This document shows, one piece after another, positions 22,057 through 32,475 of a stretch of DNA of 64,000 nucleotides (positions are counted from its first letter, which is position 1; every line of letters begins with the position of its first letter). The notes beneath the pieces are model-generated. The model made no database searches. It saw nothing but the letters and a program-made list of their open reading frames with translations, and had not been told where the DNA came from. Both the position numbers and the translations under genes were made by a program. Where the stretch lies: positions 7,152,501-7,216,500 of the forward strand of contig OU015651.1 of NCBI GenBank assembly GCA_907165275.2. The letters run 5' to 3'. Origin of the DNA: Zygaena filipendulae. Taxonomy: Eukaryota; Arthropoda; Insecta; Lepidoptera; Zygaenidae.

Positions 22057-22864
22057 AAGTACAAACTGCGGTGCATGGTAAATTTTATATTTAAAATAGC
22101 TAGCTGTTTGTAATTGAATTTTAAGTTCAAATGAAATTTGAATTCTAGCTGTCGCCTGTAACAACATGTTATAATTGAGTCAAAATTGAGTATACTTAAA
22201 ATGTAATGCGTAACATGCGCAGCCGCAGAACCCGACATATTTTATTGACATGAGAACCCTTTCACAACGCTGTAATTAGTTTGTTATTTGCTGGGGCTTC
22301 ATTGACCGTAATACGTTTGGTTCATTGGTAACAATCGGGGAAGTGCGGAATGGATCGATCATCAGCCACGTGCAGTCGGCTGCAGCCAAAGTCGCACCCC
22401 CGCCTACGACGCTGCCTCCACCCCCTGCTCGGCGCTACCAACCTCCGAGATAACACACGCGCGCCACGTGATGCGCTCTATAGACTTTAAATCCGACCAT
22501 TTTATATTACACCTCCTTTCTATTGGAAAAGTAGGTGGCTGTTGCGCTCTAAGTATATATAGACAAAACTGTTTCCATTCTGTCTCAGTTTTACGATCCT
22601 ACTTAAGTGACTTAAATACTCACGCTAGTCTTCCGAATTCGTATAGGCTGACTATAAACCTCCACTTAATGCATGTCTTATTTAAAAAATCTACAAATAA
22701 GATGATGTAGGTAGGTTATGAAATTTTAGTTTCTGATTGCTACGGCGTAGCACCAGCTACGAATCTTTTACATGGAGCTAGTATAGTATTATATTTTATC
22801 TGTGCATGGATACTCGTGGTCGGTTTAACTTATAAACTGTAATTTTTTTCGGTAATTATTGTAT
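22057..22864. other. Spacer with a GC-rich patch
   Basis: 22350-22480 is GC-rich with two CACGTG E-boxes (near 22368 and 22465). No exon could be defined. The rest is AT-rich. Confidence 0.35.
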
Positions 22865-23180
22865 AACTAGCTGTGCCCTGCGGTTTCACCTGCGTGAAAA
22901 GTAAAAACGTTTAAACAACTTTTTCCCCTACATCTGGTTTAAATGAAACAAAGCCTATGTTGTTCCAGTCTAATCTTAATCTACTAGTGAAAACCACATA
23001 AAAATCCGTTCCGTAGATTCGAAGATTATCGCGAACAGACAGATGACAAACAGAAAATAATTTTAAAAACGCTTTTTGTGCTTGGTTAGGTAGATACTTT
23101 TCTTTTATTCCCTCTCTTAATTTTTGATAAAAATGTTCAATGTATAGAATCGCGGATTCTAATCTTTATTATAGTATAGA
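22865..23180 (+). repeat. CTAGCTG-type repeat, long variant
   Basis: It runs from TAACTAGCTGTGCCCTGCGG to AATCTTTATTATAGTATAGA. The middle differs from the GGAATTCC subfamily (CTATGTTGTTCCAGTCTAAT, ATTATCGCGAACAGACAGAT). The same variant occurs at 23985-24296. Confidence 0.75.
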
Positions 23181-23252
23181 TGGTGTACGGTGATCAAGTC
23201 AGGCTCTAGGAAGTCGGAAATCGATAAATTGTTCCAAAGTAAATCTTTATTA

Positions 23253-23447
23253 ATATTATAAATGCGAAAGCGAGTTTGCTTGTTTGTTACGTTTTCACGA
23301 CTTAACGGCTGAACCGATCACCATGAAATTTTACATACATGTTGTCGGGGATACAGAGAAGGACATACAAGCTACTTTTTATCCCGGAATTCCCGCAGGA
23401 ACCCCGAAATTATCGTGGGTGAAACCGCAGGCAACAGCTAGTATTAT
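23253..23447 (-). repeat. CTAGCTG-type repeat, minus orientation
   Basis: It starts at AATATTATAAATGCGAAAGC, has ACATGTTGTCGGGGATACAG and CTTTTTATCCCGGAATTCCC, and ends AACAGCTAGTATT. Confidence 0.8.
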
Positions 23448-23984
23448 GATATTTGATAAGATACGATATGATTACTTGGCACTATGGTTCTGCTTAATTT
23501 AATGAATAACTATGAGGCGGAAATAGTTTTAGACGCGCGGTGGAGTCACTGTCATATCAACGTTAATCTGTCAGAGTCAGATATAGTTTGGAAGTATTGT
23601 GGTTGGTACCGTATTATAAGAGTAGACATATTCGTTTCAGTTGTTGTTAACAGCATTCACGGAGAGGGTAGCCGAGAAGTGAACTGCATATTTGATGTGA
23701 AACGTCGCGTCGCGGGCGAACCCAGTCCGCGGGCGCGCATCAATAATGCACCGCTTCGCTTATCTAATAGACCCCGTGATGATACTGAACATCTAAATTA
23801 TTATCCCAACCACTTCGCTAACTTCCTCTAAATTACACGTTCAAATCATTTAACTCGAGCTATTTATAGGTCGTTAATGACTTTTCTGGTTAATCTTTAA
23901 GTTTTTGTTTTTATCATCGTATATACGACGATGTGATTTTAAAACAATTATAAAAAAATCTTGCCTAAACTCTTTATTTATTTA
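23448..23984. other. Spacer, no clear gene
   Basis: The plus-strand frame at 23484-23831 (115 codons) has moderate composition at its end but no domain, and I could not place splice sites. Nothing else is seen. Confidence 0.3.
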
Positions 23985-24296
23985 TTTATAGCTGTGCCCC
24001 GCGGTTTCAGCCGCATGAAACGTTTTTGTATGACAACTTTTTTTCCCACAATCCGATTTAAAAAAACAAAGCCTATATGTAGCTCCAGGTTTAGCTTAAT
24101 CTACCTGCAATCTAACCGCATGAAAATCCGTTTAATAGGGTTGGAGATTATCGCGAACAGACGGACTGACAGACAGAAAATAATTCTAAAAACTCTTTTT
24201 TTGTGGTTGGTTACTCTTCTTTTTGTCACTCCAGGTCAAAATTTGTCGAAAATATTCAATGTACACAATAGCGGATCCTACTCTTTTATTATAGTA
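23985..24296 (+). repeat. CTAGCTG-type repeat, long variant
   Basis: It runs from TAGCTGTGCCCCGCGGTTTC to CTACTCTTTTATTATAGT. It aligns along its length with 22865-23180. Confidence 0.75.
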
Positions 24297-24338
24297 CTAG
24301 CTGTGCCCCGCGGTTTCGAAAACCCGCATGAAACAACT
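24297..24338 (+). repeat. CTAGCTG-type repeat, left part, split by the gypsy element
   Basis: ACTAGCTGTGCCCCGCGG to AAACAACT. The missing right part resumes at 32348 after the LTR element. Confidence 0.8.
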
Positions 24339-25660
24339 TGTTACGTAGAAATTTTCGCCCTCCGCATTCGGAACAGTGGTTGAGGTAAAATTGTAATTCG
24401 AGTCTGTTTCGGAACGCATCCCGAGTCTCGACGTAACTACTCTGTGGTGACGCACGACCTCGGAGTGAGTGTCGCCAGCCTCGTGAGTTTTCTTGTCCCC
24501 GAAGTATTCACGAATTGTGATTAAATATTTCCAAATTTGTACTGAAGACGCATTTTTATAGGCCGAAGTCGTCCACAGTACTCAAAATGTAGTGTTGCCG
24601 CTGCTGTTTCCTTTTAATTCCCGCTATCGTGCGAAAAAACACGAGTTTAGTATAAATCATCGAAATTTACATTCACTAAGTCTCGTTTCCAATTTGATTA
24701 AGAATCCGTACCTTTTTAGTTCCCTCTATTCTGCTATTTCTAATCCTTTTTTTACTTTACCGTAATCTTAAATTCTCCCCTAAACCGGGAAAAATTATTG
24801 AGTCGCCACCCTTTCTTCTGGAGATTTGTCATTGAGATCTTTGACCTTTTTCGTCCTTTTTCACCTTTGCGGCGTGGCATACACTACGTTTTGCTATTTT
24901 TCTATGATATTCATTTATTTTGTCGGAAAAGTTGGAGATTCCTCTAGCGAGAAGGCACGCCGGTCAATCTGCGTGCTGATTCTTCGTTCTGGTTTGGCTG
25001 AGTTTGGAAGTGTTCACCTTTGTCGTGGTGACGGAGTCGACATTAAATTGTAACCCACTAAGCGGATTTATTTTCCTCCGTAAGGTGAGTTTATTAGTAT
25101 TTTTCTTCTAAATTATTCTTATTCCACCGATTCTTATCGTAATCCCCGTAGGAACGGCGTGAAACGTACAATTTCAAGTTTTTTTATTCCACTTGTTTGA
25201 CAAGGAGGGTAGTAGGCATAGTATGTGCTGACTTTGTTACATATTAATTTCAGGAGGTTCTTGGGCAGGGTTTAAGTCCCCCAAAGAAGCTCGAACACCT
25301 TCCAATTATCTGGCGGGAGCTGGGAAGGTGGAGTCACTGCGGTGTTTCCTCTGGGAGTTGGCTGACCTGGCTGTACTGGCATCAACAGTGTTCCAGGGTT
25401 CTACCTTTTATATACCACGGTCTAGCAACCGTTATTACTAGTGGCGCCCTTTTCTTTCTTTATTTTAAGTACTTAATAAGTTAATCATAAATTCTTACCT
25501 TGAGTTAACCCCCGTACCCAGTACCGAGAGCTTAGCCGGCATTTATAACTATTTGTAAAACCCATCTTTGTTTTATAATACAGATGATATTATGTACAAG
25601 TAAGATTGTTGTTTTACCACCACCCAAAAAAAAATTACCTACCACAATTAAAAGGTAACA
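24339..25660 (+). repeat. 5' LTR of the gypsy element
   Basis: It starts TGTTACGTAG and ends GGTAACA, so the outer 6 bases TGTTAC/GTAACA are inverted repeats. It should carry the promoter and the polyadenylation signal. A TTTTATATACC TATA-like site lies near 25407. Confidence 0.95.
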
Positions 25661-25661
25661 G

Positions 25662-25680
25662 TGGCGCCCAACGTGGGGCT
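25662..25680 (+). promoter_or_regulatory. Primer binding site for tRNA-Lys
   Basis: TGGCGCCCAACGTGGGGCT, one base after the LTR, is complementary to the 3' end of insect tRNA-Lys as I remember it (ending GTTGGGCG plus CCA). It primes minus-strand DNA synthesis. Confidence 0.85.
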
Positions 25681-26176
25681 TAACTCGAGGTAAATTGTCA
25701 TGTCCATAGTTGCTGTGACAAAGAATTTAAGTTTTTTTTTAAATTAATTTAAGTGGTTAACTGAATACCTAGTATCTAATCTAAATCAGATAACAGATTC
25801 TGTTGCTATAGTTTTACTTCTATATTTACTTAGATTTCTATAATTTTACTTTATCTATCTGCCATTATATAGCAGACAAACTTAGGTATTATAAACTTAG
25901 GTATTATAAACTTAAGTATTCATGTTACATAGTTGAAGTTTAACTTTACAAACTTTATGGGTACAATTGTGCACATTAATTATTAATATCTACACCTTGT
26001 AAGCTCGAGGTAGGAACTTTTAAAACCCTTAAATAATTACTTTATCAACTTAATTAATTTTATATTAAGAGGAAGGCACACTTGAGTTGAGTGTTTTCTG
26101 ATTTTCTTTTTCTTTAAAAAAATTTAACTTTACATTTTTTATTTTTTTTCTGATTAAGCGGTTTATTGCCACCACC
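25681..26176 (+). other. Untranslated leader of the gypsy element
   Basis: AT-rich leader between primer site and gag. It holds two near-copies of TTAGGTATTATAAACTTAGG around 25882-25910. Packaging signals would be expected here but cannot be seen directly. Confidence 0.5.
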
Positions 26177-27490
26177 ATGCAGGAAAGGCCAATTTGTTTC
26201 CATCTTTTAAACAAAGATGAACTTATTTATGAAGTAGGTATTCGTGATGCTATTCCTGAAACTACACGTGATCGTCTACGGGTTCAAATCCAGGAATTAG
26301 CACGTACTATGCCTACTGATGAGATAGCTGTGTTTGAGGGTGATTGTTCCGCAGAATTGAAAACGATCCAAACTAAATTATTAGAGCTAGAAAGTTTATG
26401 TTCCAAAAAACCGTTTATGTTGAAAAGTCTGAATCGTATCAACGCCTTGGGTAATCATTTGTTTCATCGGTTAAGTAGGGTAGATCCGTTGGAGAAGAAC
26501 GATATTACTTTAAAGGAATCCTTAGATAAACAGTTATCAGAAATTACCCAAAAAATGGATCATATTTTTTCTACCTTCAAGAGTAGTTTAAGGGAGGCAG
26601 AGGATCCAGCACCTGGACCTAGTGCACCCATTACTAATTTGCCAGCAGCTGTCGTGTGTCAACATCCTACTATATCCTGCGATCGTTCTCCGACCGTTCA
26701 TTCTCTTAATTTAAAGTTTGATGGAACAAAGTGTGTTCGTTCTTTTGTTCAACGTGTGGAGGAGTTGTGTGCTGCGCGGGGGATCTCCGACGAGAAACTA
26801 CTCCGAGCGGCGATTGATCTTTTTGCAGATGAAGCGTTGTTTTGGTACCGAGGGGTGTCTGCTGAAGTACACACCTGGGCACAATTAAAATCTTGTTTGT
26901 TGGAGGAGTACTTGCCCGTTGATTTTGATCGACGCTTATTAAAAGAGATTAGATCTCGTACCCAGGGTGCTGATGAGAGCATCCGCACTTATCTTAGTGT
27001 TATGCAGAACTATTTTAGCTTATTAATTCACCCCATTTCTGAGGATGAAAAATTTGATATTGTTATTTTTAATATTCGGCCGTGTTATACTACACAGCTC
27101 GCTTTACTTCAAATTACTAGTTTGGCCGATTTGAAAACAAAGTGTCGTTTGTTGGAAGACGCGAATAAGCGCGCCGAGGCTTTCGTGGAACCGCCTAAGA
27201 GCTCGAACACCCTGCTCGTCCCCGAATTAGCGTACAAGGTATCCTCGCGTGCACCTAAAGTATGTACTACTACTTCTACTACTACCACTGCTTCCCGGTT
27301 TTGTCCGCGTTGTAGGGTGACCGAGCACTCTTTGAAGGAATGCGCGTCGAGGGCGATTGTTTGCTTCCGTTGCGGTACGGAGGGTTATCCTACTCCGACG
27401 TGTCCCAACTGTCAGCCCGCTGCGACCAAGAGCCCGTCTGCTGAGGATTCAAAAAACTGCGCAAGCCCACCCGACCGGGTAGTAAAATAG
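26177..27490 (+). CDS. gag: gypsy-element Gag polyprotein
   Basis: The 437-residue structural protein forms the cytoplasmic virus-like particle and binds the element's RNA. The ATG lies in GCCACCACCATGC, a textbook strong start context. Residues about 175-285 match the retrotransposon gag domain (LNLKFDGTKCVRSFVQRVEE, WAQLKSCLLEEYLPVDF). Near the C-terminus lie two zinc-knuckle units. CPRCRVTEHSLKEC (about 375) is a perfect C-x2-C-x4-H-x4-C. CFRCGTEGYPTPTC (about 396) has Tyr in place of the His. A -1 slippery site near the end (27451-27457) lets some ribosomes enter pol, while the rest stop at TAG 27488-27490. Confidence 0.93.
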   Translation: MQERPICFHLLNKDELIYEVGIRDAIPETTRDRLRVQIQELARTMPTDEIAVFEGDCSAELKTIQTKLLELESLCSKKPFMLKSLNRINALGNHLFHRLSRVDPLEKNDITLKESLDKQLSEITQKMDHIFSTFKSSLREAEDPAPGPSAPITNLPAAVVCQHPTISCDRSPTVHSLNLKFDGTKCVRSFVQRVEELCAARGISDEKLLRAAIDLFADEALFWYRGVSAEVHTWAQLKSCLLEEYLPVDFDRRLLKEIRSRTQGADESIRTYLSVMQNYFSLLIHPISEDEKFDIVIFNIRPCYTTQLALLQITSLADLKTKCRLLEDANKRAEAFVEPPKSSNTLLVPELAYKVSSRAPKVCTTTSTTTTASRFCPRCRVTEHSLKECASRAIVCFRCGTEGYPTPTCPNCQPAATKSPSAEDSKNCASPPDRVVK

Positions 27491-30400
27491 TTTTAGAACC
27501 GCGGAGCCACCACAAAAATTTTGATGCCTCTGATTGGAAAACGTATTTAGCTCATTTAAATTTATTCTTTAGTACGTATAAAACGTCAACGTTGCGTGGT
27601 ATTTGTCGCGACAGAGACGGCGATAATCGTCCTTTTCTGGCGATTGATATTTTTGAGGTTAAGTGTTGCGGTTTGTTAGATTCTGGCTCTAGTATTTCCA
27701 TATTAGGTTCCGGTTTTGAGAAACAATTTCTTTCTATGGGGGCCACCCTTAATGGTTGTACTAGTTCTTCTAAAATAGTTACGGCCAATGATTCTGTGGC
27801 AAATATTTTAGGGTATGTTTCGTTACCGGTTAAACTTAACGACACGACTAAGGTAATAAAATTTTATATTGTACCCGAGGTATCGACCTCTATCGTATTG
27901 GGTGTTGACTTTTGGAAGTCCTTTAAGTTGGCGCCTCACATATTCGGTGAGCTTCCTCTAGTGAAGGACCCCCACGTTTTCTCTGCAGGGGTTCGTCACT
28001 TGCACTCTCTGGATGCTCTGAGTGAGGAGCAACGAAAAATTGCTGAGGATGTCACGGCTGAATTCCAGTCGATTTCTTTTGAGGCCAAGGGTCTTGGGAA
28101 AACTGACCTTATCTCTCACACTATTAATACTGGTGACGCTGCTCCGATTAAGCAACGTTACTATTGCGTATCCCCGGAAAGACTTCAAGAGATGAATCGT
28201 CAATTAGATCAGATGATAGAACAGGATGTAGTCGAACCTAGCAGCAGCGCTTGGAATAACCCTACCCTCTTGGTTAAAAAAGCCAACGGCGAGTTGAGAT
28301 TTTGTATTGACAGTAGAAAGCTTAACTCTGTTAGTAAGCACGATGCTTATCCGTTGCCCTACATTTCCAGCATATTAGATCAGCTGAGGGAGGCCCGCTT
28401 CCTGTCTTCTATAGACCTAAAATCTGCTTTTTGGCAAATACCGCTCGATCCTGCTTCTCGGGAAAAGACGGCGTTTACCGTTCCCGGTCGTGGTTTGTTC
28501 CATTTCAAGCGTATGTGTTTCGGATTGACAGGAGCGCCGGCAACACAACAAAGATTGATGGACAAGCTGTTCGGGCCGGAGTTTGGTAACCGGGTATTCT
28601 GTTTCTTAGATGACATCATTGTAGTTGCTGCGACGCTTGATGAGCACATTTCGCTGCTTAAGCGAGTTCTCGCCCGTCTGGCAGCCGCTAATTTAACGAT
28701 AAATTTGTCTAAGAGTAAATTTTTCCGAAGCGAGTTGAAATATGTCGGTTACGTAGTGGATGTAAATGGCTTGCGCACAGATCCGGACAAAGTGCAAGCC
28801 ATCGTAGGGTTTCCTACACCTACGAACCGGAAAATGGTAAAAAGTTTCCTCGGCACCGCCTCGTACTATAGGCGTTTTATCAAAGATTTTAGTTCTATCG
28901 CCGCTCCACTTAACGCACTCACGAGCACTAGTAAGTCTGCTCCTGCCTTCCAGTGGACGAAAGAAGCGGAAGAGTCCTTCAACGCGTTGAAATCTGCCAT
29001 GATATCGGCCCCCGTGTTGGCTTGCCCAGATTTTAATAAACCGTTTTCTGTCCACTGCGACGCGTCCGGCTATGGTATCGGCGGAACTCTTACTCAGGTC
29101 CTGGAGAATGGAGAGGAGCACCCCATCGCCTATGCGAACCGTTCGTTGAACCGAGCGGAAAGAAATTATTCGGCTACGGAGCGCGAAGCGCTTGCGGTTG
29201 TGTTTGCGGTAGAACATTTTAGACCTTACCTTGAGGGCAGCAAGTCGTTCAAGGTCATAACCGATCACTCGAGCCTAAAGTGGTTTCTCAACTTGTCCAA
29301 CCCTACCGGTCGTCTCGCTCGATGGGGCTGCCGCTTGTCCCCATATAATTTTACCATCGAACACCGCAAGGGAAAACAAAACGTGGTACCGGACTTTTTA
29401 TCCCGCGCTGTACCCGTTGCGGATATAAAAGCAGTACCTGATGACCCCTGGTACACTAAACTTGTGAACAAGTGTAGGAATTTCCCCAGTTCGTGCCCTA
29501 ATTACACTATTATTGAAGACAAGTTATTTAGATACTCTAAATCCAAGTTTGGGAGCGACACGGATTTTTCGTGGAAGGAAGTTGTTCCTGCGCCTTTACG
29601 CGCGGAAGTCCTCCAGCTACACCACGGTGGAGAATTGGCGCCTCACTTCGGTATTTTCAAAACCTATAAGCGATTAGCGCTTCGATATTTCTGGCCCGGC
29701 TTATACCAAGATGTGGTAAACCTTGTAAACTCCTGCGAGGTTTGTGCCGCTTACAAGAAACCCCAAGATTTAAAGCCCGGATTCATGGGAGATCCTAAAA
29801 TTTGTAACCGTCCGTTTGAGGCGATTAGTGTGGATTTAGTCGGCCCCTTGCCTCGGTCTCGCGCGGGATTTATCCATCTCTTGGTGGTGGTATGTTGTTT
29901 CACGAAATACTGTTTACTATTCCCACTACGCAGAGCGATTGGCAAGAACATCGCCGCTTGTCTGGAGGAAGGTGTATTTCTCACGCACGGTATTCCGCGT
30001 ACGGTGATCATGGACAATGGTACCCAATTCACCGGTAGCGAGATCAAGGACTTGCTGAAGAAATACAAAGTTCCCCAAACGCACTTCACACCCAAGTATT
30101 GCCCTCAAGTCAATACGGTCGAGCGTTACAATCGTACAATTGTAACTGCCCTCTCCATCCTCGTCGGTGACGACCATCGTACTTGGGATCTAGCCATTCC
30201 TCGAATCCGATTTTCTCTTAATACCGCAGTCAACGAGACCACGCGGTATACTCCGTTTTATCTAGTGCATGGTAGAGAAGCCGTCCCCAGCGGCGATGTG
30301 TACGGTGACCAGTCTACTACTGCGCCTCGACTGGATTGTGCTCCGAGAGCAGATTTTGCTGCGAATTTGGGGAATTTATCGGACGTCTTCGACAAAGTCC

Positions 30401-30666
30401 AAGACGCGCTTAAACAAGCCCATCATAAAGGGAAAGTTTATTATAATAGGACGCGGCGTCCTTTGGAATTTAACGTGGGAGATACGGTTTGGAGGAAAAC
30501 CTATCCACAGAGCGATGCCGCGAAGTATTTTGCGTCTAAGTTAGCCCCAAAGTTTGCTAAGAGTACTGTAGTTCGTAAGCTTAGCCCGTTGGTCTATGAA
30601 CTGGAAGACGCTTCCGGTAAAAATATAGGTAGCTGGCATGTCAAGGACTTAAAGGATAGTCGTTGA
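27445..30666 (+). CDS. pol: gypsy-element Pol: protease, RT, RNase H, integrase
   Basis: About 1073 codons, entered by -1 frameshift. There is no AUG start: the first long stretch is open from 27445 and the nearest candidate at 27592 is TTG. Domains in order, counted from 27445: an aspartic protease with LLDSGSSISILG (about 75); reverse transcriptase with CIDSRKLNSVSKHDAYPLP (about 287), SSIDLKSAFWQIPL and the catalytic FLDDIIVV (about 386); RNase H with HCDASGYGIGGTL (about 538) and ATEREALAVVFAVEHF; integrase with the HHCC zinc finger (HHGGELAPHFG, CEVCAAYK) and catalytic SVDLVG, MDNGTQF and a Glu exactly 35 residues beyond the second Asp (NTVERYN). The C-terminus ends WHVKDLKDSR. No stop or frameshift is seen, so it is potentially active. 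Confidence 0.93.
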   Translation, partial: GFKKLRKPTRPGSKIVLEPRSHHKNFDASDWKTYLAHLNLFFSTYKTSTLRGICRDRDGDNRPFLAIDIFEVKCCGLLDSGSSISILGSGFEKQFLSMGATLNGCTSSSKIVTANDSVANILGYVSLPVKLNDTTKVIKFYIVPEVSTSIVLGVDFWKSFKLAPHIFGELPLVKDPHVFSAGVRHLHSLDALSEEQRKIAEDVTAEFQSISFEAKGLGKTDLISHTINTGDAAPIKQRYYCVSPERLQEMNRQLDQMIEQDVVEPSSSAWNNPTLLVKKANGELRFCIDSRKLNSVSKHDAYPLPYISSILDQLREARFLSSIDLKSAFWQIPLDPASREKTAFTVPGRGLFHFKRMCFGLTGAPATQQRLMDKLFGPEFGNRVFCFLDDIIVVAATLDEHISLLKRVLARLAAANLTINLSKSKFFRSELKYVGYVVDVNGLRTDPDKVQAIVGFPTPTNRKMVKSFLGTASYYRRFIKDFSSIAAPLNALTSTSKSAPAFQWTKEAEESFNALKSAMISAPVLACPDFNKPFSVHCDASGYGIGGTLTQVLENGEEHPIAYANRSLNRAERNYSATEREALAVVFAVEHFRPYLEGSKSFKVITDHSSLKWFLNLSNPTGRLARWGCRLSPYNFTIEHRKGKQNVVPDFLSRAVPVADIKAVPDDPWYTKLVNKCRNFPSSCPNYTIIEDKLFRYSKSKFGSDTDFSWKEVVPAPLRAEVLQLHHGGELAPHFGIFKTYKRLALRYFWPGLYQDVVNLVNSCEVCAAYKKPQDLKPGFMGDPKICNRPFEAISVDLVGPLPRSRAGFIHLLVVVCCFTKYCLLFPLRRAIGKNIAACLEEGVFLTHGIPRTVIMDNGTQFTGSEIKDLLKKYKVPQTHFTPKYCPQVNTVERYNRTIVTALSILVGDDHRTWDLAIPRIRFSLNTAVNETTRYTPFYLVHGREAVPSGDVYGDQSTTAPRLDCAPRADFAANLGNLSDVFDKVQDALKQAHHKGKVYYNRTRRPLEFNVGDTVWRKTYPQSDAAKYFASKLAPKFAKSTVVRKLSPLVYELEDASGKNIGSWHVKDLKDSR
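27451..27457 (+). promoter_or_regulatory. -1 ribosomal frameshift heptamer AAAAAAC
   Basis: In the gag frame the bases read tcA AAA AAC, an exact X XXY YYZ slippery heptamer, 11 codons before the gag stop. The pol frame is -1 to gag and is open from just after a TGA at 27442-27444, so the slip must occur in this short overlap. A short GC-rich inverted match (ACCCG/CGGGT, 27469-27480) lies downstream. I cannot fold a proper stimulatory pseudoknot by eye. Confidence 0.8.
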
Positions 30667-31025
30667 CCTTTTGCCGTTTTTATTTTGTTTTAATTTTTTT
30701 GTTGTATCTTCTTTTCACCGTAGGACTTGAGGCGATGTCCCGCTATTTTATGCGGCATCGATTCCAAGGGGACTAGAAGGTGGTCTATCTGACCAGATTT
30801 GGTAATAATTTAGTTTAGATTGCCTTTTGTTTATTGGTTAAGAGGTTCGTACGTTGCTACCTTGGTACCCTTAGATTTTTTTCTTTCAATTTCACTGGTG
30901 CTTCTCTTGTATGATATAGTACTTTTGTAATTTTACGAGAGGTCGCTTCGGGCCGGAGGTATGTGCTGGAGGGCCAGCCCGAATTTCCTCGTTTCCCTCG
31001 TAAATTCTGATGGGTGGGGGAGTAC
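30667..31025 (+). other. 3' UTR and polypurine tract of the gypsy element
   Basis: No env frame. The G-rich tract GGGTGGGGGAG (31013-31023) just before the 3' LTR is the likely primer for plus-strand synthesis. Confidence 0.75.
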
Positions 31026-32347
31026 TGTTACGTAGAAATTTTCGCCCTCCGCATTCGGAACAGTGGTTGAGGTAAAATTGTAATTCGAGTCTGTTTCGGA
31101 ACGCATCCCGAGTCTCGACGTAACTACTCTGTGGTGACGCACGACCTCGGAGTGAGTGTCGCCAGCCTCGTGAGTTTTCTTGTCCCCGAAGTATTCACGA
31201 ATTGTGATTAAATATTTCCAAATTTGTACTGAAGACGCATTTTTATAGGCCGAAGTCGTCCACAGTACTCAAAATGTAGTGTTGCCGCTGCTGTTTCCTT
31301 TTAATTCCCGCTATCGTGCGAAAAAACACGAGTTTAGTATAAATCATCGAAATTTACATTCACTAAGTCTCGTTTCCAATTTGATTAAGAATCCGTACCT
31401 TTTTAGTTCCCTCTATTCTGCTATTTCTAATCCTTTTTTTACTTTACCGTAATCTTAAATTCTCCCCTAAACCGGGAAAAATTATTGAGTCGCCACCCTT
31501 TCTTCTGGAGATTTGTCATTGAGATCTTTGACCTTTTTCGTCCTTTTTCACCTTTGCGGCGTGGCATACACTACGTTTTGCTATTTTTCTATGATATTCA
31601 TTTATTTTGTCGGAAAAGTTGGAGATTCCTCTAGCGAGAAGGCACGCCGGTCAATCTGCGTGCTGATTCTTCGTTCTGGTTTGGCTGAGTTTGGAAGTGT
31701 TCACCTTTGTCGTGGTGACGGAGTCGACATTAAATTGTAACCCACTAAGCGGATTTATTTTCCTCCGTAAGGTGAGTTTATTAGTATTTTTCTTCTAAAT
31801 TATTCTTATTCCACCGATTCTTATCGTAATCCCCGTAGGAACGGCGTGAAACGTACAATTTCAAGTTTTTTTATTCCACTTGTTTGACAAGGAGGGTAGT
31901 AGGCATAGTATGTGCTGACTTTGTTACATATTAATTTCAGGAGGTTCTTGGGCAGGGTTTAAGTCCCCCAAAGAAGCTCGAACACCTTCCAATTATCTGG
32001 CGGGAGCTGGGAAGGTGGAGTCACTGCGGTGTTTCCTCTGGGAGTTGGCTGACCTGGCTGTACTGGCATCAACAGTGTTCCAGGGTTCTACCTTTTATAT
32101 ACCACGGTCTAGCAACCGTTATTACTAGTGGCGCCCTTTTCTTTCTTTATTTTAAGTACTTAATAAGTTAATCATAAATTCTTACCTTGAGTTAACCCCC
32201 GTACCCAGTACCGAGAGCTTAGCCGGCATTTATAACTATTTGTAAAACCCATCTTTGTTTTATAATACAGATGATATTATGTACAAGTAAGATTGTTGTT
32301 TTACCACCACCCAAAAAAAAATTACCTACCACAATTAAAAGGTAACA
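31026..32347 (+). repeat. 3' LTR of the gypsy element
   Basis: Same length and register as the 5' LTR. A 75-codon frame inside it (31513-31740) is the exact twin of 24826-25053. Confidence 0.95.
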
Positions 32348-32475
32348 ACTTTTTTTACCGATTGTCATGCGGCATGACAATCGGTTCAGTAGATGCGGAG
32401 ATTATCGCGAACAGATAGACAGACAGACAGAAGGATTTATTTATTAAAACTTTTTGCACATCATGGTACAAAAGG
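32348..32475 (+). repeat. CTAGCTG-type repeat, right part, split by the gypsy element
   Basis: It continues the copy begun at 24297: ACTTTTTTTACC, then ATTATCGCGAACAGATAGAC as in the other long-variant copies. A near-perfect palindrome ACCGATTGTCATGCGGCATGACAATCGGT lies at its start (32357-32385; arms ACCGATTGTCATGC/GCATGACAATCGGT). Confidence 0.75.

Larger units (their letters stand above)
24339..32347 (+). mobile_element. Complete Ty3/gypsy LTR retrotransposon
   Basis: The 8009-bp element has two 1322-bp LTRs, a tRNA-Lys primer site, gag, a -1 frameshift signal, pol and a polypurine tract. There is no env-like frame after pol, so it is a retrotransposon rather than a retrovirus. The LTRs are the same length and stay in exact register (offset 6687) through every segment I compared, which points to a recent insertion. 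The flanks read AACT before and ACT(T) after. Depending on whether the last A belongs to the LTR, the target duplication is 4 bp (AACT) or 3 bp. The long LTRs, Lys primer and integrase C-terminus recall the Osvaldo/Ulysses group, but this is an impression from memory. Confidence 0.95.

Noticed and set aside
24826..25053. 75-codon frame in the 5' LTR, repeated exactly at 31513-31740
   Set aside because: Its duplication is explained by the LTRs. There is no motif, and LTRs of this group normally carry no gene. Kept as LTR sequence.
28693..29268. 191-codon minus-strand frame and other antisense frames across pol
   Set aside because: Shadows of the intact pol coding strand.
30667..31025. env gene after pol
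   Set aside because: Only 359 bases, with no long frame, signal peptide or membrane segment.
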